From Arthrobacter sp. DNA4 (lineage in GTDB: Bacteria; Actinomycetota; Actinomycetes; Actinomycetales; Micrococcaceae): a stretch of 64,000 bases of DNA. Each line of letters starts with the position of its first letter. Positions within the stretch are counted from its first letter, which is position 1. Under the pieces are notes generated by a model, which was not told the origin of the DNA, ran no database searches, and worked only from the letters and a program-made list of their open reading frames with translations. This document shows, piece by piece, positions 19,523 to 28,818 of the stretch. The stretch is taken from contig NZ_CP101466.1 of NCBI RefSeq assembly GCF_024362385.1, positions 4,493,567-4,557,566 on the forward strand. Direction: 5' to 3'. A program made the position numbers and the translations under genes.

Positions 19523-20665
19523 ATGCCCAAAACTGTGGCAGTCATCGGTACTCGCGGTTATCCGAGCTACTACGGCGGATTCGAAACTGCAGTCAGGAAG
19601 ATCGCACCCTTTCTCGCCGGCAAAGGCTGGGATGTCAATGTGTATTGCTTACCAGGTTCCACCAAGGATGATGATGCTGCCCGCGACCCCCGGGTCCGGA
19701 CCACCACCACCCCGGGTCTGGAAAGCAAGTCACTGAGCACCCTGTCATTCGGCCTCACCGCCGTTCTGCACTGCCTTCGAGAGAAGCCGGATGTCGCGCT
19801 GGTGATGAACGTGGCGAACGGGTTCTGGCTGCCGCTGTTGAAACTGCGTGGCATACCTACCGTTGTGAACGTTGATGGAATCGAATGGGAACGTGCCAAA
19901 TGGAACGGCTTCGCAAAACTCGTGTTCAAGCTCGGCGCCCGTCTTACCGCCCGCTTCGGGACGCTTTTGGTGAGCGACGCCGTCGAAATTCAACGGCGCT
20001 GGAAAGTGGACTTTGGCCGGGAATCCGTGTTCATTCCATATGGGGGCGACGTTCCGGTTCCGTTGGAGGTTGTCCCGGGCCTCACACGGGACTCCTACGT
20101 ACTCATGGTGGCCCGCTTCGTCCCTGAGAACACGGTGTCGGAGTTCTTCCAGGCAGTGGAGAAGATAGCCGGGGAACATCCTGTAGTCATTGTGGGCTCC
20201 AGCGGGTACGGCGGTTCCTTCGACGAAGACGCGAAAACGTTGAGCGCCCGGCATCCGAATGTCACGTGGCTTGGCCACCTCAGCGACGACAATAAACTGC
20301 TGTCGCTGTGGCAACATGCCGGGGTCTACTTCCACGGCCACAGTGTAGGAGGGACAAATCCGGCCCTGGTGCAGGCGATGGCGTGTGGAGCACCGGTGGT
20401 AGCGCGCCGCACCGCGTACAACAGCGAGGTCCTCGGCGCCCCGGAGCATCTCGTCCCTGCCGATCCGGCGGCCATCGCCGACGCGCTGCGCCACATGTTG
20501 TCGGACGCCGGCCTCCGGGTGAAGGCAAGGCAGGCAAACAGGGAGCGCGCCATCCTCCACTACAACTGGGAGGATGTCTGCAGCAGTTATGAACGAGCGC
20601 TTGTGGCGGCGGTGGGGCCGTCGCGAAAACCAGCAAGCCGGCTCACGGTTGGGAATGCCGCATGA
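19523..20665 (+). CDS. Glycosyltransferase with DUF1972 domain
   Basis: A GT-B glycosyltransferase of 380 residues. The N-terminal segment VAVIGTRGYPSYYGGFETAV is the DUF1972 hallmark, found in rhamnosyl-type transferases. The C-terminal half has GT4 features (VLMVARFVPENTVSEFFQAV, then SVGGTNPALVQAMACG). ATG 19523 is chosen because AGGAG lies 7 nt upstream; ATG 19517 and 19502 are in frame but badly spaced. The gene overlaps the next one by four bases (ATGA). Confidence 0.88.
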   Translation: MPKTVAVIGTRGYPSYYGGFETAVRKIAPFLAGKGWDVNVYCLPGSTKDDDAARDPRVRTTTTPGLESKSLSTLSFGLTAVLHCLREKPDVALVMNVANGFWLPLLKLRGIPTVVNVDGIEWERAKWNGFAKLVFKLGARLTARFGTLLVSDAVEIQRRWKVDFGRESVFIPYGGDVPVPLEVVPGLTRDSYVLMVARFVPENTVSEFFQAVEKIAGEHPVVIVGSSGYGGSFDEDAKTLSARHPNVTWLGHLSDDNKLLSLWQHAGVYFHGHSVGGTNPALVQAMACGAPVVARRTAYNSEVLGAPEHLVPADPAAIADALRHMLSDAGLRVKARQANRERAILHYNWEDVCSSYERALVAAVGPSRKPASRLTVGNAA

Positions 20666-22558
20666 TCATCCCGGACCTGGCGGCCGTGGTGGTGCACCAC
20701 CGCAGCTACGGGACGCTGGGAGCCACCCTCGACGCCCTTGTTGCAGGTGGCGTCGCCCCGGACCGGATCCTCGTAGTGGACAATAGTGAGGAGACCCTGC
20801 GACAGGCCGAGGTGGAGAACCTCATGCCACCGGGTGCACATTCGATTTACATTGCGAACGCCGGTTACGGTGCAGCCGTCAACCGTGGAGCGGCCTGGCA
20901 TGAGAAAAACAGCTACGGATGGCAATACCTTCTGGTCGCCACCCATGAGTCACGGCCCGAAGCAGACTGCCTGGCCCTCCTCCGTGCCGCCCTCGCGGAA
21001 GATCGGGGAACAGCCGTGGTTGGACCCGTACTGGTTACGGGAGACGACGGGAACACCAATTGGTCGGAAGGGGGACGCTTCACCAAAGTCCTGGGCCTAC
21101 CCCGCCACCGCGGACATCTGACGGCACGGCCCGGGCCGTCCGCAGCTCCCCCACAACCGGTGTCGTGGCTTGACGGCGCCCTCCTGATGTTCCGGCGCGG
21201 CATACTGGTCCGTTACCCGATTGATGAAACCTATTTCCTGTACATGGAGGAAACGGACCATCATCAAACCCTCCGTCGCCACGGGTGGAAGGTGCAGGTG
21301 TGTCCGCAGGCTTTTGCCTGGCAGCATTCAAACGGTGTTCCGCCGTTCTACCTGACACGGAACATCCAACTCTTCCATGCCAAGCATGGGTCACGATTCC
21401 AGGCCCAGGCGTCCGCACCGTACCTTTTGGTGCGCTCCGTGGCCCGGGACCTCATCAAAAACCAGCACATGGGCACGATCCGTCCCCTGCTGTCCGGGCT
21501 TCGCGCCGGCCGGACGCTGGCTGCCGGAGCCCGTCCCATGCAACCGGGGGGCGTCATCATCGTGAACCCCCTGGGAGGCGCCCTGAGGCACTACACCAAC
21601 GCGCTTCACCAGCACCTGGTGGATGCGGGTGTCCCGGCCCAGGTCCGGTCCCTTGATGAACCCTCCGTCTCTGGCAAGCACCGGCTCGCGTGGCTGCTGG
21701 AATACGTTGAACTGCTGGGACGTGCTGGTTGGCACACACGGCGCAGCAGCGCCCCACTCCGGGTTTTGGTCACCTGGCCTGTTTTGGGTTTTTGGGACCT
21801 ACTCCTGGTCAAGGTGATGTGCGGGAGTTCCTCGTGGGTGGTCTATCACGACCCCGACCCGTTGGTCAGGTCAACCGGAAGCGGCCGCATGGTATCCGCC
21901 CTCATGCGGACGCTGAAAAGACGGCCTGGAGCGCTGGTTCACAGCGAAGAGGCTGCCAAGGCAATGCGTTCAAGGGGAGTTGACGCCTCAGCGTTAGTAC
22001 GCCACCCGGTACTTCCACCCTCAAAGGAGACGCCCGCAACCAGTATGGTCGGTCACAGGGGCCCCGCCCAGGATACGCGTCCTGGGGCAGTACAAGCGGG
22101 ACCGGGATCTGGACCTCCTGGAATCGCTGGCCGAGCATCTGGGATCCGGCTACGACTGCGAGATCATCGGGCGTGGATGGTAAGCAGTCAAGGGATGGAC
22201 GGTGGACGCACGGTTTGTCCCGGAAGACGAACTGGACCAGCTGATTGCTGACAGCACCGTCATACTCATTCCCTACAAGCGCTTCTTTCAGAGCGGGATA
22301 GCCATCCGGGCGCTTGAGCACGCCGTGCCGGTGGTCGGGCGTTCCGAAACGAGCCTGGGCGATCTCTTTGGGCCGGAGTCACGGCTATTGGTGAGCGGAC
22401 AGAACGGCTCGGCGGGCGACGTGGAGGGTTGGCTCAAGGCGATTGAATTCGCTGTCTCGGACGGACGGGCAGAAGCTTCCAGGGCTGCCGAATCCTTCCA
22501 CCGTCAGGCAGCGCGCGATTGGGCCCGGCTGGCAGCTCCACGCAATCCACTGGATTAG
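20662..22558 (+). pseudogene. Broken glycosyltransferase (GT2 plus GT-B), frameshift and stop
   Basis: An intact gene would give about 630 residues. The frame from 20662 reads a GT2-like domain (VVVHHRSYGTLGATLDALV, then SWLDGALLMFRR and FLYMEETDHHQ) and then a GT-B-like domain up to about 22040. Sense then moves to another frame: from about 22053 this second frame reads RVLGQYKRDRDLDLLESLAE. After an in-frame TAA at 22181-22183 it continues VPEDELDQLIADSTVILIPY to 22558. So there is one frameshift near 22030-22055 and one stop. Neither lesion explains the other. As read, translation from the start would end at 22251 with a nonsense tail. A sequencing error cannot be ruled out for either lesion. 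It is coupled to the DUF1972 gene by ATGA. Confidence 0.85.
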
Positions 22559-22581
22559 CCCCTCCCCGCTGCGCCGGGCTC

Positions 22582-23880
22582 CTAGGCTATGCTTAAGCAA
22601 GGCGCGCCTTCCAGGCGGTGGCGGGGACGGGTCAACGCTTTCCTGGTACCTGGGGCCGCGATCATTGCCAACCCAACAAAAAGCCACGTCACGGGGAAGA
22701 ACACGGCGTTGGAAAACAAACTGCACACGAGCGTGAAGAGCAGAAGCTGGCCTGGGAGACTGCGCACCCGCACCAGCGCAAGACCTATCAGGAAGATAAT
22801 CAGGGGCACCGCGAACAACGCGCCGTCCACCCACATGCCCAGGACCCAGTTGCTGGCCACGTTGTTCTGGGACTCTCCCACGGTATTTATTTGGCCCCAC
22901 ACCCCTACCCGTCCCGCAGCGCTCAGGCCATGCCCGTATACCGGAATGGACCTGGCCAGTTCGAAGAGGGAATCATTCTGCCTGATCCGTGCCTGACCGG
23001 AGATATCGTCCTCCTGGACCGTTCCCAGCATCGTGGACGCCCGGGCGGCCACATCCTCCTGCAACTGTGGAATGGCTGCCACGGCCACGATGGCAGCGAC
23101 GGCGGCAATGACCACAGCGGCCCACCGCCCGCGCCGAGGTCCCGTCCCGACGGTAATGGTCGATCCCCGGTACCTGTGGACTACCGATGCCACTGATGCT
23201 GCAACCACGCAAACCAGGAGTGCAATCCACGATGCCCGGGCCATGGCCAGGATAAAGACGGTGATATTTGGCAGGAAAAGTGCCACCTTTGCTTACCGGG
23301 ACATAGAGAGGCGCCAGCTCAGCAGCACGCCCACGCCGGAAAACATTCCCAGCCAGTCAGGTTCAGGATAGATCCCGGTGGGGCGGCCGATTGAGCTGAT
23401 ATGCAGGTGCCAGAGATCCATGGGGATGACCTGGAACACCTGGAGGACACCCACTGCGCTGCCAACGGTGGAGACGGCCAGGAGGCCCCACAGCATGGCA
23501 GCTATATCCTGCCGGTTCGACGTCAGTGCCACCAGCGATGCTGAGGCCGCCAGCCCCAGAAGCTGAAGGCCAAGTGTCGGACTGTTGACCAGGTCGCCGA
23601 GAAGTGTGGTTGACGCCAGCAGCATTGAGGCCGCCAGAAGCACCGCAATGGGCTTGAGGGCTCCCCTGTTCCTCACCCGGCCCGGCAGGAAGACCCAGGC
23701 GACGGCCAGGACCGTAAAGATATGGACCCTGAAGATCTGCACCGCGACAAGCCCCGCGGAAACGCCGAGAAGGAATGCGAGGATATTCCGCCGGTCAGGG
23801 TGCGTGAGAGCTGCCACCAGCCCCAGCACGACGGCGGCGAATCCCACTCCAAGGTAGAGAGCCTCGGTGAACAGCCCCAT
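22582..23880 (-). pseudogene. Wzy-like O-antigen polymerase/ligase, in-frame stop
   Basis: A polytopic membrane protein of about 432 codons if read through, the usual Wzy/WaaL length. Hydrophobic segments run from GLFTEALYLGVGFAAVVLGL to near the end, with a central soluble stretch (IRQNDSLFELARSIPVYGHG) typical of the O-antigen polymerase family. A single TAA at 23293-23295 follows SWRLSMSR. The same frame resumes at once with VALFLPNITVFILAMARASW. The start was set at ATG 23880, with GGAAAGG upstream. The polymerase is needed for Wzx/Wzy EPS, so as read the locus may be non-functional. It is convergent with the other broken gene and has a CCACAAA/TAGTT element upstream. Confidence 0.83.
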
Positions 23881-23975
23881 GAGTTCCAGCCTTTCCCTTG
23901 CAGCCAAGGCGCAGCTGCGGCAAAGCGGGGTCCGCCCTACAGGCATCTGCACTTTCACCGTAGATGGGGCTCTGT

Positions 23976-24030
23976 GCAGGAACTAGGGGCCTCAAGCCGG
24001 GCATGTGGGTACCCGCACGGACCTTTGTGG
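23976..24030 (-). promoter_or_regulatory. EPS promoter element C (CCACAAA-N38-TAGTTCCTGC)
   Basis: On the minus strand CCACAAA (24030-24024) is followed after 38 bp by TAGTTCCTGC (23985-23976), upstream of the polymerase gene. Spacing equals that of element A. Here CCACAAA is half of a 20-bp near-perfect palindrome, CCTTTGTGGAGCCACAAAGG, at 24022-24041, which may show the full operator dyad. Confidence 0.45.
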
Positions 24031-24048
24031 AGCCACAAAGGAAAGGAA

Positions 24049-24077
24049 CTACGCAGCGGTCCGGAAGAACAGCTCCG
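24049..24077 (-). repeat. Copy of the M18 aminopeptidase gene 3' end (direct repeat, left)
   Basis: This 29-bp stretch matches 28790-28818 with one mismatch. On the minus strand both encode ELFFRTAA and a TAG stop, and the one difference is synonymous (GCT for GCG). It lies 5 bp beyond the stop codon of the DUF4082 gene, so that gene and its promoter are bracketed by two copies. Confidence 0.8.
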
Positions 24078-24081
24078 GTCG

Positions 24082-27000
24082 CTACGGGGTGGCAAAAACA
24101 ACATCCACCCAGTAGTTGGTGTCGTTGTAGCTGTCTGCTGGAAAACCGAACGATGCGCCGTACCGGTAAATGCCGTTTAACCCATCAACACCGCTCGCAA
24201 GGCCGTGGAGGGGCGGATTGTCTGCCCCTCCACCGGTGAAGTAGCCCCCGCTGGCGGAGTAGAACCCCCGGGGCGCGTAGTAGGAGACGATGTAGGTCGT
24301 GTTGGCTGCGATCGCCACGGGGGTGGTGAAGCTCGCTTCCTGCCAGCCCGAGGCAGATTCCGCCGAGAAGGTCAGCGAGGCCAGGAGCGTGCCGGAGGAG
24401 GACCACAAATGGCCGGTGTGGGTGCCGGTGTTGGATGTCCCCTTATAGAACCGGATTCCCGTCACGTTACCCGATACGTCTGAGCGGAACTTCATACCCA
24501 GTTCCACTCCGGCGCTGTCATTCACCGTTATGGTCGCTGGAGTGGCTGCCGGGCTGAAGACAGTGCATGGACAGGTGGCGGGTGCCGCCGCCGTGCTGAA
24601 GGACCACGTGTAGGGCGAACCCATGCTTTGACCAGACACATTCGTGGTTCCGCTGACGGTGGCCTTAAAGGTGGCTCCGTAGGCCAGCGCGGAGGACGGA
24701 GCAAACGTGGCCGTATAAGTGGTGGCATCGTAGCTGACCGATCCGGGAACGATTGTCCCCGAAGTATCCTGCAACGCAAAATTAATCGAACTCGAAACGA
24801 CATCCTGGTTGAACGTCGCGGTGGGCTTTGTCGCCACGGGCTGTCCGGCAGCGGCGTCTGCAGGCGTACTGGCCGTTACGGTAAGCGCGACAGGTGCAGT
24901 AGAGGTGGAAAACACGACGTCCACCCAGTAGTTGGTGTTGTTAAAACTGTCGGTGGGGAAACCCGGTGAGGTCCCATAGCGGTACACACCGTTGGGCCCA
25001 TCCACCCCGCTGGCCAACCCATGGAGCGGAGACCGGTCCGCCGAAGCGCTGAAGAAGCCGGAATCTGCTGAATAGCCGCCTCTGGGTGCGTAGTACGAGA
25101 CGATGTACGTGGTGTTTGCCGCGATGGACACCGGTGAAGAGAAGGTTGCCTGTTGCCATCCCGATGACGTCTCGGTGGAGAAAGTCAGGGAGGCGAGCAG
25201 CGCTCCGCTGGAGGACCAGAGGTGGCCGGTGTGCGAGCCTGTGTTGGCCGTCCCCTTGTAGAACCGGACCCCCGTTACGGTACCGGCTGCATCGGAGCGG
25301 AACTTCATTCCCAATTCGACGCCGCCGGTGTCTGAATCTGACGCGACCAGCGGCACTGCAGATGGATCAAAAACGGTGCATGGACAGGTGGCAGGTGGAG
25401 CTGCGGTAGCGAAGGACCATGTGTATGGAGCCGTCATGGTCTGGCCTGTTGAGTTGGTTGCTCCGCTAACGGTGGCCGTGTATGTCATGCCATAGGACAG
25501 GGCAGGGGAAGGGGTGAAGCTGACTGTATTCGAAACCGCGTCGTATGAAGTTGCTCCTCCGACGCCTGCACCCACAGCATTCTTCAGCGTGAACTGGATG
25601 GAGCCAGGAGTGACGGCTTGGTCAAATGTCGCACTGGGCTTCACATCCACTGTCACATTTGTCGCGTTGTTCGAGGGGTTGGCCGATGCCACAACAGGTG
25701 CAGCCGGAGCGGAAGCCGTCGTGAATTGCCACGTGTAAGGGGAGGCCATCGCCTGTCCTGCCGAGTTCGTAGCTCCACTGACGGTTGCGGTGTATGTCGT
25801 AGCGTAAGCCAATGGGCTGTTGGGATGGAATGACGACGTATTGCTGATGGCGTCGTAGGTTACGGTTCCGGGCACAGCACCCGCCGCACTCGTCAAAGTA
25901 AATACAACTGACGTGCCGGCAACGGCCTGGTTGAAGGTGGCCGCCGGAACAACGGCGGGGTCCACACCGTTGGCGCCGTTGATTGGGGAAACTGACGACA
26001 CTGCGGGAGCAACCGTGCCCGTCTCCGTGAAGATCGGATCTACCCAGTAGTTTTCGGCATCGTAGACCTGGTCCGGGAAAGCGGAGGTGGTTCCGTACTT
26101 ATAGAAGCCATTGGGTCTGTTGGGCACGCTCCTGGTGAAGTGCAGCGGAGCACTGTCAACCGGACTTGTTCCGCCGGAAGGCGAAGGATTGTTGTAGAAA
26201 TATCCGGGGTCTTCCGCATAGTGTCCGGCCGGCGCAAAGTAGGACACCACATATTGGGTGCCCGCCGTGATTGCCAGGGGCGGCGAATAGAGGGCCGTTT
26301 GCCAGCCACTGGCAGATTCGCCGGAGAAAGTGACGGTGGCCAGTCGTTGGCCGCTAACGCTCCAGACGTTGCCGACATGGGTTCCGGTGTTCTTGGCCGA
26401 CTTGTAAAACCTGATGCCGCTGATGGTTCCGGCTACGTCGGAGTAGAACTTGGCGCCGATTTCCAGCGAATTGGGGTCCCCCGCGTCAGGGGACGAGGGG
26501 GAAATATTCCGGCCCAGAACTGAACAAGGGCAAGTAACAGACGTCGACACCCCGGGCGATCCGGACTCGAGGTTGCCGCTGTCATCGACAGCACGGGAGC
26601 GCAGGACGGATGTCGGGCTGCCATGTGCATTCCAGCTGAAGGTCCAGTTGGTGGTTCCATTTGCGCGCTGCCAAGTCGCGCCACCGTCCGTTGACACTTC
26701 AACCCCTGCAACGACCCCGCCCACATCTGATGCGGTCCCGCTTACCGTGACAACTGTGCCGTCGGCTACTGAGGTACCTGCGGCTGGAGTGGACACGGCC
26801 GATGTCGGAGCCGTTGTGTCTGTGGAGGGCTGTGCCGTGCTGAGCCCTGATATCAACGTGGCTGGCTGCGCCGACATGTCCGCGAAGAGGTTGACGGTGG
26901 CCTGCTGCATGTTCCGGTCCACCGTCTTGCCTGTGGTGAAGGGGTCCAAACCCCACGACCATTGGACGGTACCAGCGCCGAAAACCATGGCCCCGCTGGC

Positions 27001-28479
27001 TGCTTTATACATAGTGAGATTGTGTACGGCCGTCGCGCCCTGTTTGGTGGTGGAGCCGTAATCCGTAAAGACTTCCGCAGCCGTGTTTGTTGTCTGGGAT
27101 AACCGGAAGGATCCCGCTGGCCGGAAGCCATTGACCGCATCGCTGTCCCATTCATAGCCGAGCGTTCCCAAACCGCTTCCCAGTGTTACTGAAGCCCCGC
27201 TTGCCATGGCGGGGATCGATGTTCCACGCCACAGCCTTAGCTGCTTGTAGGCGGCAGGCACAACAATGTCAGTCGTCCCTGAGTTCACCATGAAGTACTG
27301 GCCGGTCAGGGAATTCTCGGGGTTTCCGCCACCGTTGGCTGTACCAAACCGGGGGTCCCGCCACGTGCCCGTCCAGGTCACGGGGTCCGTGGGAGCGTTG
27401 AAGTGTGTGTCCTTGTACGACACAAGGGTCCGCCCGGCCGTGTTGGTGCCGTCGGCGCTGGGTTCCCATCTGGTCTTCCAGAACATCTCATTACCGCTGA
27501 AGAAGGCAAGGTTGACGCCAGCATCGCGGGCAGCAGTGACGTTGGTCCGCTGGTCGGCCGACCAGTACTCGTCATGTCCAGCCGAGAGGAAGGACTTGTG
27601 GTTCAGGATCAGGGATCCCTTGGTGGCCACATCCAACCCACTCATGTAACTGATGTCATAACCGTTCGATTCCAAAAACCGGATCATGGGGTATTCCGCG
27701 TACATCAGCCAACTGCGGCCCGAGTCGTCGGCAGCCGAGTGAAACGGCCTGTTATAGGACACCTTGAACGCTGCTTTATATGCCTGTGGGTTTCCCGCCG
27801 GGCAGGATACGGAACAAGTGTAGAGACTGTTGCCACCGTACGAGTTGTAGGCCTGCCAGGTAGTGTCAGACGTCTGGAACAGCACCGCCGACTTAGCCGC
27901 GTCGTCGCGGACAACGAATGGGACGACGCTCGCTCCGCCTGTATCCGTCCGGACCAGGCGGGCGATGTAAACCCCGGACACCGCGGTTGCCGGGACGGCC
28001 CAGGACGCAGAGACGGCCCAGTTGCCACAATCAATCAAACCCGTGGCGGAAAACGTCAGGCAGCTGGGCTGGGTCTGGGGAAGTGCGGCTGAGGGGAGGA
28101 TGTTTGCTGCAACTTTGCGGGCGCCTGATCCTTGGTAGTAACCAAACCGGTAGACGTCGATTCGGTACGCCTTGGCGTTCGTTTTCACCTTGAATGTGAC
28201 GGTTTGGCCGACGTTCACACTCATGGACGTCGCATAGCCCTGGATGCTGCTGTCGCCCGCACCGCTGACCTGCCACTCGCTGGCCGGATTGCCCGCCAGC
28301 GTGTTCTCGCACGCTACTTTGCTCACCACGGGCGGGTCACAAGGTGTGGCAGCCCGTGCCGGAAGCACCCAGCCCGGTCCGGCAACCACGGGCAACGCGG
28401 AACAAATCAGCGCAAGAACCAGCGCCAGAATCCAGTGACGCGGGACCGGTCGGAAGGGGATTCCAGATGCAGACGTCAT
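24082..28479 (-). CDS. Large secreted DUF4082/Ig-like protein with dimethylformamidase-like domain
   Basis: A secreted protein of 1465 residues. Residues 1-43 are a signal peptide (hydrophobic core ILALVLALICSALPVV, cleavage near ARA). Residues about 60-560 resemble the large (beta) subunit of N,N-dimethylformamidase, with SAGHDEYWSADQR near 297 and WSWGLDPF near 515. An Ig-like domain follows at about 560-645. DUF4082-like modules lie at about 648-813, 1030-1191 and 1300-1465, each with an IRFYK or VRFYK motif and a closing NYWVD. Three Big_5-like Ig domains lie between them (about 830-924, 925-1030, 1195-1293). Modules two and three are very similar, a sign of recent duplication. The dimethylformamidase fold in such proteins need not act on dimethylformamide. 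Its place at the edge of the EPS locus suggests binding or cutting of a polysaccharide (inference). The upstream region has a TAGGTA array. Confidence 0.85.
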   Translation of the reverse strand: MTSASGIPFRPVPRHWILALVLALICSALPVVAGPGWVLPARAATPCDPPVVSKVACENTLAGNPASEWQVSGAGDSSIQGYATSMSVNVGQTVTFKVKTNAKAYRIDVYRFGYYQGSGARKVAANILPSAALPQTQPSCLTFSATGLIDCGNWAVSASWAVPATAVSGVYIARLVRTDTGGASVVPFVVRDDAAKSAVLFQTSDTTWQAYNSYGGNSLYTCSVSCPAGNPQAYKAAFKVSYNRPFHSAADDSGRSWLMYAEYPMIRFLESNGYDISYMSGLDVATKGSLILNHKSFLSAGHDEYWSADQRTNVTAARDAGVNLAFFSGNEMFWKTRWEPSADGTNTAGRTLVSYKDTHFNAPTDPVTWTGTWRDPRFGTANGGGNPENSLTGQYFMVNSGTTDIVVPAAYKQLRLWRGTSIPAMASGASVTLGSGLGTLGYEWDSDAVNGFRPAGSFRLSQTTNTAAEVFTDYGSTTKQGATAVHNLTMYKAASGAMVFGAGTVQWSWGLDPFTTGKTVDRNMQQATVNLFADMSAQPATLISGLSTAQPSTDTTAPTSAVSTPAAGTSVADGTVVTVSGTASDVGGVVAGVEVSTDGGATWQRANGTTNWTFSWNAHGSPTSVLRSRAVDDSGNLESGSPGVSTSVTCPCSVLGRNISPSSPDAGDPNSLEIGAKFYSDVAGTISGIRFYKSAKNTGTHVGNVWSVSGQRLATVTFSGESASGWQTALYSPPLAITAGTQYVVSYFAPAGHYAEDPGYFYNNPSPSGGTSPVDSAPLHFTRSVPNRPNGFYKYGTTSAFPDQVYDAENYWVDPIFTETGTVAPAVSSVSPINGANGVDPAVVPAATFNQAVAGTSVVFTLTSAAGAVPGTVTYDAISNTSSFHPNSPLAYATTYTATVSGATNSAGQAMASPYTWQFTTASAPAAPVVASANPSNNATNVTVDVKPSATFDQAVTPGSIQFTLKNAVGAGVGGATSYDAVSNTVSFTPSPALSYGMTYTATVSGATNSTGQTMTAPYTWSFATAAPPATCPCTVFDPSAVPLVASDSDTGGVELGMKFRSDAAGTVTGVRFYKGTANTGSHTGHLWSSSGALLASLTFSTETSSGWQQATFSSPVSIAANTTYIVSYYAPRGGYSADSGFFSASADRSPLHGLASGVDGPNGVYRYGTSPGFPTDSFNNTNYWVDVVFSTSTAPVALTVTASTPADAAAGQPVATKPTATFNQDVVSSSINFALQDTSGTIVPGSVSYDATTYTATFAPSSALAYGATFKATVSGTTNVSGQSMGSPYTWSFSTAAAPATCPCTVFSPAATPATITVNDSAGVELGMKFRSDVSGNVTGIRFYKGTSNTGTHTGHLWSSSGTLLASLTFSAESASGWQEASFTTPVAIAANTTYIVSYYAPRGFYSASGGYFTGGGADNPPLHGLASGVDGLNGIYRYGASFGFPADSYNDTNYWVDVVFATP

Positions 28480-28789
28480 AATTGGCTCCGTGGTTCAGCG
28501 CAGGAGCCGTTCGGCTGAGCAGGGAGAATCCACACCTCCCCAGCACCGGTTACCCGGTACCTCCCCTGTCGCATCAGTCAGTTGTCGACGGAGGCCATTT
28601 GTTGGCAGGACGGCAAGGTCCTGGTATCCAGCCATAACTACGGGCTGGGTACCTAACGGCATCCGTGATCCATACCGTAGGCGTGAGCTGGCCCCTAATC
28701 AGGGTTTAGGGGGTACCTATGCGGGAATCCGCACCAAGCTTGCGGGATACCTACTGGAGTAACGGGATACCTACTGGATACCTAAAGAC
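28480..28789. other. Intergenic region upstream of DUF4082 protein gene
   Basis: About 310 bp between the DUF4082 gene and the 3' end of the M18 aminopeptidase gene, with no gene seen. It holds the TAGGTA array listed separately. The promoter of the DUF4082 gene should lie in the left half. Confidence 0.6.
28650..28785 (-). promoter_or_regulatory. TAGGTA repeat array (putative operator), right edge of EPS locus
   Basis: Read in the direction of the DUF4082 gene, TAGGTA occurs five times in one orientation. On the plus strand these are TACCTA(A) at 28650-28656, 28714-28719, 28748-28753, 28768-28773 and 28779-28785. Two of the sites lie in a 16-mer, CGGGATACCTACTGGA, repeated exactly at 28743-28758 and 28763-28778. 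The 20-bp period is close to two helical turns, as expected for proteins binding side by side. The fuller consensus here is TAGGTAyCC. Confidence 0.6.
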
Positions 28790-28818
28790 CTACGCCGCGG
28801 TCCGGAAGAACAGCTCCG
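28790..28818 (-). repeat. Direct repeat (right copy) at the M18 gene 3' end
   Basis: This is the intact counterpart of 24049-24077, starting exactly at the TAG stop of the aminopeptidase gene. Identity is 28 of 29 bases. The pair encloses about 4.7 kb that holds only the DUF4082 gene and its TAGGTA promoter. Confidence 0.8.

Noticed and set aside
24022..24041. Palindrome CCTTTGTGGAGCCACAAAGG as a transcription terminator
   Set aside because: No T-tract on either strand and only a two-base loop. Its CCACAAA half and spacing match the EPS promoter element, so an operator reading is preferred.
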